Part shown: positions 22,569-34,454 of the stretch, in pieces
Layout of the letters: the number at the start of each line of letters is the position of its first letter
How positions within the stretch are numbered: the stretch's first letter is position 1
Assembly (NCBI GenBank): GCA_017871115.1
Contig: JAFCIZ010000011.1
Span: 885,501-949,500 of the forward strand
Reading direction: 5' to 3'
Origin: Cunninghamella blakesleeana
Taxonomy: Eukaryota; Mucoromycota; Mucoromycetes; Mucorales; Cunninghamellaceae
DNA length: 64,000 nt
Translations under genes and position numbers: made by a program
The notes under the pieces: generated by a model
Told to the model about the DNA's origin: nothing
Seen by the model: only the letters and a program-made list of their open reading frames with translations
The model's database searches: none

Positions 22569-25189
22569 TTATAAGAATTGATTTGGACTTGGACTAATGC
22601 TCATAGCTTGAAGTTGGACTACATTTTCATCATCGCCATCTTCTTCTTCATCTTCTTCATCGTCGTCATCTTCTTCATCATCAGATTCATCATCACCAAT
22701 CCATTCAAAATAAATAGGATCAATGAATTTTTTACTTCCTTCTAATTTATAAGGGTCGAAAGGAAAGAAGGTTTGTACGGTATGTAATAAATTTCTTGCC
22801 CCGTTACTTGAGATAGCATTGACATTGACACCAGGAATAGTTAATTCTTTGTTTTTTTGTAAAAGAGGATAGATATACATAAAATGAGATTGATGAGTGA
22901 TTTTAGCAAATTGTCTTACAACTGGAGGTGAGCAGATCTTTAAAGGATATAATTTATTCATTAATAAACGAGGCATGTTTCTTAATCCACGGCACCATTT
23001 CTTATTGTTGCTACCATCCATGTGTGTTAATAACGTAGAAGGTTGAATTCCAAGAGAGGTTGATAACTCCATAGTTTCATTATCTTTTTCGTCATCTTCT
23101 AATTCATCATCCAAAAGCTGATCTTCGTCATCTTGTAAAATTAAATCACGCCACCGGAAACAAAAGATATACATAATGGCTTGCATGGCAGCGTAAAAAA
23201 CATCATACCTTTCAGTTCCAGTTTTATTTTGGTGAAGTTCGTTATTATTTTTATTAAGGTGGTAACTGTTATTACTATTACTATTGTTATTATTATTATG
23301 GGTGGAGGATGAGAGTAAAGAAGAGCTGACTTCGATCTGGTCTATATAATCTTCACACCATTGGCACAATTGATTGATGGCTTTTTGAATAGTAGAGGAT
23401 TCCATGAATTTAGCTCTAGCTACATAAGAAGAGATATAAGCAGCAGAAGCAATACGCGTTACATTAGGACGTGTTCGATCCATCAAGTGTTGCATTAAAT
23501 GATCCAAGAAATGATCGTTGAACGTAGAGTTGTAGGAAGAGATGTAAAAAATTAAGAATTGTGTATATCTTGATTTAAATGTTTTTAAAATGGTTCGATC
23601 AAAACTATCCAAAAGAATTTGATACGTTTCTGATAATCCATTGGTAGAAGAATGAATTGATTGATTGATGTTGATTAATAATAAGTGCATTAATGTATCT
23701 AATTTACGAACCAAGGATTTCACCATTAATAATTGTTTAGATTCATCAGTTTTTTCTTCTTCATCCGAATTCACCATGTCTTCAAAATCACTGTCTACTT
23801 CAGATCCTTCGCGATCAAAGAGGTCATCATTATCATCTTCTTCATCTTCATCTGAATCTTCATCTGAATCGGATTGTCCATTATCACTCATATAATCTTC
23901 ATCAAAGTTCATATTATATGTGTCAAATTCTACATCTTCGTCCATGTCATCCAACTCTACTTGAATATGTGTCTATCATAAAAATAAGAAGAAGAAGAAA
24001 AAATTAAAATGAGTTACCATAACCAATATTATATTGACATTATATTATATAACTTACATCAATATCGGCAATATGATCAATTAAAACACCCATTATTTGT
24101 TTACGAAGAGTTGGTGCATATTCGGTTACTTGAAGTACGTTTTTAACATAGGCAGCATGGTAAGCAGTGCTACGAAGTCTCCAAGGCATATGACGAACAA
24201 TACTAATAAAGAGAGAGTTTGATGCTGTAGGGATCAATTTTAATAATTCACGAATAGCTAAATGATGTCTTTCATAAATAACACTTCTAGTAACGGATGT
24301 ATCTTCAGGTAAAGTAGCTCCTAATAAAAATAAATTAAAAGAATTAGTCATCTTATGTGTATTAACTATCACTATGTATATTATTATCCGTATAAGCATT
24401 TATATGTTAAAACTTACTATAATTAAATCCATTTACGAGATTGGTAAAAACAGGAACCACATAAAAAGCGTGAGCAGATACTAAATGTTTTAAAAAGTCA
24501 ATATAGGCGTCCACAAAGATTTGTGATTTAACAGACCAATCAATATATCTACATGCATCTACTAATTCCACGCAAGATTTATCCAATTGTGATACACATT
24601 GTGTTAAGGTGATGATCCATACATAAAGTTGTAAAGTAGAGGGTGCTTCAGGGTTTTTTTGAGGATTGGCTGAAAGCTTTGTAATTAATTCATTGTATCG
24701 GATTCTATTTCCCTATTTTAATAAATATAAAATTAAAATCAATTAATGATCCATTAATATATATATATATATATATCGTTCCATCCTTTTATATATAGCC
24801 CAAATAATGATATTAAAAAGAAAAATAATAGAATACAATAAATGTTATCATGTATATAAATATATATAAGAGAAAAAAAATAAAAAGAGATACAGTAATA
24901 AAAATTACATCATTTCTGTTTTCCGTCAATTCCTTATAAATATATACAATTAAACATTATCCAACAATAGTAAGTTGCGATTCATTTTTCCTTTTTCCTT
25001 AGTGCATTAAGAATAAGTAGTGGAATATATATATATATATATATATATATACTTTTTCTTTTTAAGAAGGACCCAATTCCCAAAAAAAAAAGTATTGATT
25101 TATTTACCATATAAAAGCGTTCAAAATATAAGTTTTTCTAACCCGATCACTTTTTTTTTTAAATCCTATTAAAAAAAAAGTGGGGAAGA

Positions 25190-25221
<32 letters not shown>

Positions 25222-25595
25222 TAATACTATTATCATAGGATATCCATTCATATATGTATATATATGATTGTTTATCATTGATATATTCCGCAGTAATAGA
25301 ATAGTAATCAATAATAAAAGAAAGCAAGCCTTTCATTCATTAATAATTATTATTCTTTTACAAGGATATATCTAATATATTATTATTCATAGAATAAATA
25401 TTGTAATAATAGTAATACTAATAAGAGACAAGATCATTGATCAAACATAGAATTATGTATAGATCTAAAATAATTGGAGATTCACCAAATGTATTATTTT
25501 TTTTCCATATATATAAATTTATATAATGATAAAATATATAACTCCCAATAATAATCTTTATAAATCCTCTTTATATATATATATATATATATAAA

Positions 25596-25630
<35 letters not shown>

Positions 25631-25822
25631 TACCTCTCCATGTTCCCTTATAGCACCTTGAATATAACCTTTCATCATCATTTTCATATGGATCAACTTT
25701 TGTTTAGGTATAGTTTCTAATGTTTCTTCTACCGTAGTATTATTAATATTATTTTGATTTAAAGATTCATTCATTGGTTCCATTTTTATATTATTTTGCG
25801 CTGATCTTTCTGCAACTGGCAT
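22569..25822 (-). CDS. RRN3: RRN3 (TIF-IA), RNA polymerase I initiation factor
   Basis: 716 residues; bridges RNA polymerase I to the rDNA promoter complex and is the growth-regulated step of rRNA synthesis. Exons: 25822-25634, 24712-24418, 24320-24058, 23972-22569, all GT-AG and in frame. Recognised by the HEAT-like core: YVWIITLTQCVSQLDKSCVE, then LLKLIPTASNSLFISIVRHM, HIQVELDDMDEDVEFDTYNM, NVTRIASAAYISSYVARAKF and YDVFYAAMQAIMYIFCFRW, in the same order as in human and yeast Rrn3. A long acidic Asp/Glu/Ser loop (23905-23760) follows the DMDEDVEFD block, as in the family, and a second acidic run lies near the C terminus (22625-22690). Intron 1 is about 920 bases, far longer than others here. 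Shares a divergent promoter with the C2H2 gene to the right. Confidence 0.95.
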
Positions 25823-26246
25823 GATTTTATTATATATATATTAATAACTTTTTTTAAAACTGAAATAAAATTAAATAAAATGATCTATAATATGTATTAA
25901 AAAAAAAAAACAATTTGAAAGGAAGAAGAAAAAAATTTTTCTCCAAACCTGTCGTAGTTAATTCTCTGCAAAAAATTAAAAGGCCGAAGCGCTTTCCTTT
26001 TTTGATATGAACATTTCAATTTTCATTTTTAGAATAAACTGGGCTGAATGATGGTTACACTTTGCAATTTTTTTTTTTATTTTTTTTTCGCAAGCGTTTA
26101 AACATTTGTGTATAAATATGGAGATCGATTCTTTTTTTTCTTCTTTCTCTCTTTCTTTCTTTTTAAACTTTTTAATTTTTATTACTTTTTTACATTACTT
26201 TTATACTTTTTTTTATTATATACTATTGATATATATAACATTAATA
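25823..26246. promoter_or_regulatory. Divergent promoter region (RRN3 / C2H2 factor)
   Basis: 424 bases between divergent starts. Purine-rich DNA lies by RRN3 (25915-25940) and C/T-rich DNA by the C2H2 gene (26125-26175). No classical sites recognised with confidence. Confidence 0.4.
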
Positions 26247-27860
26247 ATGCATGGTAAATATATATATGGTTATGATTGTTTTTATTTTTTTTATTATGAA
26301 GTAAAAGATAAAGATAATTAACCATAATTACTATATTTATTTTTATTATTAAAATTCATTATAATAGAACAAGACATCTTTGAAGGATTTATGACAATGA
26401 AGAGTAATGAAGAAGATACGCCTTATAATTATTTATTAAAAAAATCAATGACAAATAAAAACCAGCCAGTGATTATAACACCTACAAATCAGCATTATAT
26501 TACTAGTGCACCTATTTATTGTCAGCATCATCATTGCCATGATCAATTAATATATTCATCACAATTTATGGTAGATAATAATAAGAATAATTAATATAGA
26601 TGCGTATTATCTTTAAATAAGAAATACAGTTGTAATGATGTCTAATTTTCTTTTTTATTAAATAATAGAATCAAGCCGAATTAATTGTACCTCTTTCACC
26701 TGTATCTAATAGTGTTTATCCATCCGCCACTATTACTTCCTCCTCCTATCAATCCCTTACTCCTGCGTCATTACCAGATACTTCTTTTATGGATTTCTCT
26801 TCTTCTTATTTGAGGTAATTATTTATATAAAAAGAAAAAGTAAAAATAAACGTAAAATTAACTCTTTCACTTTTTTTTTTATGTATCTAGTCCTAATATA
26901 AATCAAAATCAGATAATGGAAAGTCTATCATCAACGTGTACAAATAACGATTATGATTATAATCATACAGCACCATTTTCATTTTACCCAACTCCTCCTC
27001 CTTCTATACCATCTTTTACACAAAATAGCCATATTGCAACGGCCCCTATTTCTTCATCACCTCAACAACAACCATCTATTCAAGTAATACCTTCGACTTC
27101 TTCTTCATTATCTAATGTCAATCCCAATTCGATAGCAATTAATAATACTTCATCATCTATTACATCCTCCCCTTCATTGTCTTCAACATCTTCGCCAGCA
27201 TTATCTACTCTATCTACATCTTCTTTCTCATCATCACCATCATCTTCTTCTTCCTTATTGAATACAAAGGATAAAAAGAAGTTAGATAAAGAAAAATCTG
27301 AATCATCGTCATCATCCTGTAAAAAGAAGAAAAAGAATCAACAAGAATCTACAACAACAACACCATCATCATCGACAAAAATATATGCATGTGAATTTTG
27401 CGATAAAGTATTTTATAGAGCATATAATTTAAAATCCCATAGATTAAGTCATAGTAAAATTCGACCCTATGTATGTCGATATGACGGTTGCCCATGGCGT
27501 TTTTCAAGACCTCATGATTTAAGAAGACATGAACATTTACATGCTGGTCATCGTCCTTATGGTTGTACTTCTTGTGGAAAACGGTTTTCAAGGTTAGATG
27601 CTTTGGAGCGTCATGCTCGTGGAGATGCTGTCTGTCAAAAAGTGGCTTCCATGTTGGCTCATGCTGCTTTGATATCAAATAATAATCAATTATCTTTACC
27701 CAAAACAAAATCATCTGTATCATCTTCATCGCCATCACCATCTATTGCTTTTGTTAATAATGATCAGAACGGTAAAGATAATCATAGTGATGATAGTTTA
27801 TCATCTTATTCATTATCCACTCATCTTTTTTCAGTTTCACCATCTTTCAGCCACTTTTAA
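26247..27860 (+). CDS. C2H2 zinc-finger transcription factor, Crz1/Prz1-like
   Basis: Preferred model of 441 residues: exons 26247-26253 (7 bases, ATG CAT G), 26368-26570, 26669-26814, 26891-27860, all GT-AG. An alternative start is the in-frame ATG at 26391, which would drop the tiny first exon. The N-terminal two thirds are Ser/Thr/Pro/Gln-rich. Three fingers occupy about residues 286-367: YACEFCDKVFYRAYNLKSHR, YVCRYDGCPWRFSRPHDLRR, and YGCTSCGKRFSRLDALERHA, the last closing with Cys (RGDAVC) instead of His. The HDLRRHEHLH...RLDALERH order is reminiscent of calcineurin-responsive Crz1/Prz1 factors, but no PxIxIT docking motif was recognised, so the regulon is uncertain. A KKKKK run just before finger 1 may be a nuclear signal. 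Confidence 0.75.
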
Positions 27861-28082
27861 ATTTGTATGATTTTTTATTACGTCTTTTTATTTATATATT
27901 TAATACTATTATTATCTTTATGCCACTTATGTTTTTATTATTATTTTCTTTGTATATTGTTTTCTATTATAATTGTTATACATACAAACTATTTATTCTC
28001 GTTAATGTTTTTATTTTTTATTTTACTTTTATGTCATAAATAAAATATGATTTTTATATTCTTTAATTAGAAATTTAAACTT

Positions 28083-28114
<32 letters not shown>

Positions 28115-28840
28115 TTTAAGATGACAGTAACATTTTCCCCTACCTCCTCTTTTATATCCTGACTATACATTTATATTATTTCCTGATTCTTTCATCGGTC
28201 CATAAAATACATGTCACAAGCTTGTATTTGTTTTGTTTTTCTATTTTTTTACTTTTGTTCTACATTAAAATATATAAAAAGAGTGAGATGAAACAATGGA
28301 TCATCAACGGAATGGTCTTCCTTTTTCCTTTTTTAAATATAAGGTTTTTTATTATTATTTTTTATTATTATACTTTACCATTAATATACATAGGTGTAAC
28401 TAAATATTAAAACGTAATCATATTTATATATTTTCTTTAAGTGTTTTTTTTTTTATTTTTAACTTAATAAAATCCTTAGTTTAAAAAAAAGCTTAATATC
28501 ATGTGATTAAGAATCCGTCCAATAAATGTAGCATATCTTCTCTAAATTTCCAATTTTAGAATGATACGTAAGAAGCATTTTTCGGAATTTGCTCCAGCTT
28601 TATTTAACCTTTTTAGTTAATGTCAAAGGAAAAAAATGAAAAAAGTTATAGCCACATTATTTTCAATTTTCTAATTAATTGGGAAGATCTATTATCATTT
28701 ATTAAAAACAATTTAAATAAAAAAACGTATCATTTTTCTTTCCTCACTTGTTGAAATTTATAAAAAAATAAAGTTTTTTTTCTTATCAATGTTATTTTTA
28801 ATTAAAACGTAATAAAAGCTTGGTTTGCTTAATTAGTGAG

Positions 28841-28871
<31 letters not shown>

Positions 28872-30239
28872 TTGTATACACGTATCATTATTTTGTTATT
28901 ACTTATTGTTTCGCATTAGCCACTTGTCTATTTTATTTTAAAAATACTTTTTATTATTGCTTTTCATTGGATACATACATACTAAAATTAAAATAGAATT
29001 TGCACATAAGCATGTGTATTTGTGTGTGTGTGTGTGTAAATCTATTATAACATTTTATATATTTTGTTATGTTTTTTTTTTTAACTCATGTCAATAATGT
29101 GATATTTTTCTGATTTATTAATAAAAATAAAATAAAATTAAAATATACATCATTGCAAGAAAATAAAAAGAATTTTTTACCCTTATTAGCTCAGCGTCCT
29201 TTTCAAAAATGAATATTGGTTTTTTTTTAAATTAATCTTGATTAGTGTTTCATGAAGAGAAAGAGGTAGATTGAGGAACAGTTATAAAAATAAAATATTA
29301 TTAAATTAAAATGATACTTTGATAAAACGAATAAAATAATCGTAGCGTAATCGAGGATTTCAATTGGTAATAAAAAAAGGAAGAAGTGTAATTACAAGGA
29401 TCACTTATAAAATTACTATATATGTATATATAATAATAATAATAGTGACAATAATAATAGTGATAATAATAACGTAGATCAATACAATTACAGTAATTTT
29501 TCTTGTTTACGTACATAATATAAATAATTATTTAATTAAATAAGTCCATCATAACAAACTCCAAGTGCTGAAACTTTTTCATTATATAAAAATATTCTAG
29601 AACTTTCAGATACCTGATATATATATATATATATATATATATCATTTTGTGTATTAAAAATAAACTTTGAACTATGAAATTAAATTTGATTTTTGATGTT
29701 GATATGATTTTAGAATAGAAACTGATATGACTATACATATATTCATAAAAATATGTTAGTAAAAAAATAAAATAAAAATAAAATGAGATGAATTTAAAAT
29801 GAACCAAACTATACTTTTCTTTTTTTAAAAAAATAATAATAATATTGAGGGGTCTAATATTCAGCTACTTGTGTATGACAAAATTGTATTTTTTAAAGTT
29901 TAAAGACAGATCCTTGAAAAGTTTTAAGGTTTATTCATTACATATAGTAAATATATATAAATACATAACATTTATTAAGAAAATCTAAACCTAGATTGGG
30001 TATTGAGTCTACTAAAAAAGAACGCTTTCTATCTATCTCTTTTTATTATTATTATAAGACATTTATAACGCTAATGGTTTATTTAGTTTATTCTTAAAGA
30101 AAAGAATTTACAGATATTTTCTTGTGTACGCGTATGTATATGTGCATTTTCTTTTTTTTTTTTAATAATAAAAAAAAGTATCTGTCTTTCAATTTCTACG
30201 TATTACATATATAATTCGATTTTTTATCTTCACTATAAA
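27861..30239. other. Intergenic region, low complexity
   Basis: About 2.4 kb. It holds T12A18 at 28085-28114, (AT)n at 28841-28866, a short (TG)n at 29021-29036 and many A/T runs. Open frames at 28222-28410, 29301-29516 and 29532-29807 are Phe/Tyr/Ile repeats without coding character. I see nothing else. Confidence 0.45.
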
Positions 30240-30619
30240 ATGACTGCATTAGTAAGAGTCTATGAAATTGTAGCTTTTACATGGTCGGTTATTAAACCAG
30301 ATAATTCCATGACCATGTATGGTGTTGATGTTTCAATAGGGATCCATACAGAAATGAATGAGTTTTGTCAAGATATTACTTTTCTTAATGCTGTAAATAG
30401 AAAATGCTGTTATTTAGAACTATGGAATGCTATTAAACATAATTTATACTCGTGAGCCGTTTGGGAACTTGATTCATTTGTTTCCAATAACTATCAAGAA
30501 ACTGACTCGAAAACATATGTGGCCAATTTCCTAATAATGTTCAACTCTCAGCTTACAATAGCGCGATTTATCTTAATCATGTCAAGGCTAGCTATAAAGG
30601 CGTTACTAGATCAATGTGA
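30240..30619 (+). CDS. Unrecognised small gene or nonsense-disrupted relic
   Basis: The first 71 codons have normal coding composition (start MTALVRVYEIVAFTWSVIKP) and follow a T/C-rich leader, but end at TGA (30453-30455). Two readings are possible. (1) Intron: donor GTGAGC at 30452, a CTAAT branch-like site near 30533, acceptor at 30561, then exon 30562-30619 ending AIYLNHVKASYKGVTRSM; total 89 residues. (2) The same frame stays open for about 64 more codons after the TGA (AVWELDSFVSNNYQETDSKT onward, to 30650), which would mean a nonsense-mutated pseudogene. No family recognised. I slightly prefer the intron reading because donor, branch and acceptor all fit. Confidence 0.4.
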
Positions 30620-30679
30620 ATTAGTAGGATTATGCTATGAAATGCCATGGTAATATTTCTCGAGGATTTTTCGGATATC

Positions 30680-30717
<38 letters not shown>

Positions 30718-31461
30718 CACTGTATTTAATTATTACTACTGATAATAATGACATCTAGTATTTTTTTAATATATAGAACTACTTTAAATTTACTGTAGAA
30801 AAAGTTGAAAGTATTAAAAGTATGAAAAGAGCATATTTTCATTATTTTTTTTAAATCCTGTAGTCATAAAAATTCATTACTCTTCTATTTATTACACTCT
30901 ATGGCATACAAGTAATAATGACTCTAACTTTTTCAATATTTTATTATGAAAAAATCACATTCTTATCTCTCTTATTTTTAAACTAACTTTTATTAAACAA
31001 TTACTATAAAAAACAATATTGTTTTATTTTTTATAGCCTAGAGCTTCCTATAAAGAAATTATTGCAAAATACTTTTTAGAAACCAAAGAATAAAAATTTC
31101 TGGGTATCTTCGATTTTTTTTTTTTTTAATTGTAGCAAATTATAATTTACTATGGAAAACCTTTTTTTTTAAAAAAAAAAATTGTAATAATAGTAATAAT
31201 CGTCTTTTATTAATAAAATTAAAATAGAAAATTTTATAATATATAGCTAGAAAATAAACGCAAAAAAAGTGGTTAGTGTGCTTTTTGATTTTCAAGCTCA
31301 GGTAATTCCTTTATAATGATTATTATTATTAGACGATTTAATCAAAGATAAAAAATTGAAATGAATAAAAAATGATAAAAAAAGCAAATGTATTTAAATG
31401 TTATTTTATTTTTTTTAAAAAAAGTATGCGGTAAAATAAAGAAATAATATTATATTTAAAA
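30620..31461. other. Intergenic region, nothing recognised
   Basis: (AT)n at 30684-30712 and a T9A11 junction at 31162-31181 stand out. I see no gene. Confidence 0.4.
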
Positions 31462-31938
31462 TCAATTTATTGCTTCTGTTATGTATTTATTAGTATGAAT
31501 ATCTACCGCTCTTTGATATACTTTATCCAATATTGCATGCATGATATCATTAGCACTCTTAGCGGCTACGATGCTACCTAAAATAGGTATACTTTCTCCA
31601 GCGATTTCTGTTAAAATAGTAATCGTAAACATTTCCAAAAGAACTTCTTTAATGACAGTTGGTGATGCATTTCGATCCACTAGGCCGAATTCTTGAACGC
31701 ACTCACTAGCAAATGAATAGCCTGTATATGATGTGTTTATTACACCGCCTGCTGGGAGAATTGCTATTACGAAACCTCTACTCGAAGGAATAATTCTTTT
31801 GTACCACTTTCCAAGTCTTGCTTTTATTTTATTTAAATTATCTATGGATATTGCTTTTGTATCATCGTAGCTTTTTAAAGCATCGTATTGGGCTCTATAA
31901 AAAATAATCCAATCTTCTTTATATTTTATATTTGTCAT
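31462..31938 (-). CDS. Hypothetical 158-residue protein with Gly-rich hydrophobic C-terminal region
   Basis: Intronless, ordinary coding composition, not recognised with confidence. The N-terminal 60 residues are charged and helical (MTNIKYKEDWIIFYRAQYDA). The second half is hydrophobic with LLEMFTITILTEIAGESIPI followed by LGSIVAAKSANDIMHAILDK. The IPxLGSxxAAxxS pattern recalls the membrane-associated C-terminal region found after GTPase domains (DUF697-like) in fungal and bacterial proteins, but no P-loop is present. It could therefore be a free-standing tail domain or the remnant of a longer GTPase gene. It is isolated, with more than 0.8 kb of empty DNA on both sides. Confidence 0.5.
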   Translation of the reverse strand: MTNIKYKEDWIIFYRAQYDALKSYDDTKAISIDNLNKIKARLGKWYKRIIPSSRGFVIAILPAGGVINTSYTGYSFASECVQEFGLVDRNASPTVIKEVLLEMFTITILTEIAGESIPILGSIVAAKSANDIMHAILDKVYQRAVDIHTNKYITEAIN

Positions 31939-34454
31939 CTTTCTCTTGTAGTTATAGATATCAGAGGTTTTAATACATAAATATTTATAAATATGATTAG
32001 AGGAAGAAAATAAAAATAAAAAAATGAAAATAGTGTATCTTTTATATCAAAAAGATCAAGATGTGCATATATCAAACTTAAGTGATTAAACAACAATACT
32101 TTTTTTTTTTTTTTTTTTGGTTAATATTATGCAGTAACTGGTTAAAGAATATATATCAGAAAATCAAAGGTATTTCCTTTGTGTGACGTACTCAGCATCT
32201 ATCACTTTTCCCCAACATTCTTTTATACATCAAGTTGCGAAATAGATATTTAAGAATATTCTTTTTATATTATACACTTGATCTAAATTATAAATGAAAA
32301 AGAAGAAATTAAATGTTAGTTGTTCTCCATTTAACTTCTATTTAGATATACTCTTTGAAATTTCTTTGGGGAAAATTTTTCCATGCAGCATGCATACTGT
32401 TGTAAGCATGTATGAATTGGGTATATATAAACAATCAGCCTCAAAGGCTTGTAGGATTATTTAAGTAATTTATCAAACATACAAGAGACATTCTTGGCAA
32501 AACGTGGCTATTATTCATATAAATGCATGTTTAATCTAGATACCTTTTTTAATATTATGACCCCAGAGTAAAGAGTTCATATGACGTAATATACTTCTTT
32601 CATTAAATAAAATAAAGTAATAACAAGAATAAAAGAAAGAATGAGATTATATAACATATATATTTAATATATATATTTATAATAAAAAAAAATGATATGA
32701 TTCTATCGTCAATAACTTAGAATTTCTCTTGAGTCATATTTTATAATAAATGAATTTATGTGTAGTAAAATACATAGGTAGAATAAGTTTTTTATTTTTT
32801 ATTTCATAGCTCCTTATTTTTACAGTTTTAAACAAACTGTAAAAAGCGAACTCTTTTAAATTTTATTAAATAAAACACTTTTTAGTGGTGAATCAATACA
32901 AAAAATAGCATACATTTCTATCTTTCATATCCTAGAGTTACTCTATTCTTATTTAGGTAAATGATTTTAGAATAAATAAATAGAAGAAAAAAAAAGATAT
33001 TATCAAATACTAGGATAACCTGAAAAAAAGTTATTTCGAAAAAAGGAAATCAGGAGTAATCATTTTTTTTTTACTGTTTATTTTAATTAAAGTTGTAGAA
33101 ATAAATTTGAGAAATACTACATACACGCAGTTATTATTATTATTATTATTATAAATACGTATATAATTATAAAAAATCGAATACTTTATTATAAAATATA
33201 TAATTTATCAATCATTAAAAAAAATTGATTTATAAAGTATGATGGCTGCATATTTTATATTTTTTGTTACTCTACAATGATTTTTTGAAATAACTGGAAA
33301 AATAAATAAATAAATAAAAGGGAAAGGATAAAAAGATAATAATAATAATAAAATACGTACTAGATCGCCCAATTTTAATAATTATCTTTAATAATAATAA
33401 AAAGAAAAGATCTATCGAAAATTCACTGATCCATTTACATTCCTGTTGGCATTTTAATATATAAAGAATTAACCATGAAAATATGTTTTCTATGGAATTC
33501 CATTACAATTTTTTTTTAAAAAAAATCAAGAAAAGAAAAAGAGAAAGAAAGAATGATCGGGATCATCATCGTATTCTTTTTTTTTTGTTATTATTTACCG
33601 AGAAAAAAAACATAGCTGTTATAAATATATATATGTAAAAGAAAATATGTTAAGGGAAATTATTCTACACAGAAAGTTCCTTTTTTGGGTTACCGCCTCT
33701 CTTTTTTTTTTTTCCGCCTCCTATAGTACTTTCATTTAAAGTAATTTTTATAATATATCATATTATTTTTAATGGTTTCATAATATTACACATAGCACAA
33801 TGTAATTAAAAAAATAAAATAATAAAATAATAATAGATGATCTTATTTATTTTGTAACATTGGAATTATTATTTATTTATTAATATTAATATTATATAAT
33901 GTTACTTTTTTCTTTTGAAAACCAAAAAAAAGGCTATTTTGTCTATATTTATCCAATGATTCTTTCCAAAAATGAACAATGATTTTTTTTTATTTCATGG
34001 AGATAGATGTAGAGAAATTATAGAAAGAAAAAAATACGGTCAAAATAGAAGGATGATAATTATAAAAAAAAGACATACATATTAAAAAAAGGTCAAAAAA
34101 AAAAAAAAAAAGGTCGAAGGTTTAATGGAAAAATAAAAAAAGGGAATAATAAAAAGAAATAATCATAAAATAAATTATATATGAAAATGATCGAGGATAT
34201 TGATAAAAAAAAAAAAGGGGAAAAGGGAGAGAGGGAGAATAAATAATAAAATATTAAATAATAATGAAAAAAAATAAAAGAATAAAAAAGGTGATCATAA
34301 AAAAAAAATAAAAAATAAATGATAATAAATAATAATAAATGTCTATAGAAGTAATAAAAAAAAATTCATGAAAATAATTATTAATTAAAATGAAATGAAT
34401 AATAAATGAAATAATAATAATAAAGTAATATAAAATTTTTTTAAAAAAAAATAT
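31939..34454. other. Intergenic region, nothing recognised
   Basis: About 2.5 kb of A/T-rich DNA with T9A8 at 33509-33525 and T7A9 at 34436-34451, the latter just beyond the stop codon of the next gene. A slightly GC-richer patch at 32370-32510 has a TATATATAAA box but no frame follows it. The right 400 bases are AAT/AAAT repeats (3' flank of the coiled-coil gene). Confidence 0.4.

Noticed and set aside
32370..32520. Promoter-like patch (TATATATAAA followed by GC-richer DNA)
   Set aside because: No open frame or RNA fold that I can support follows it.
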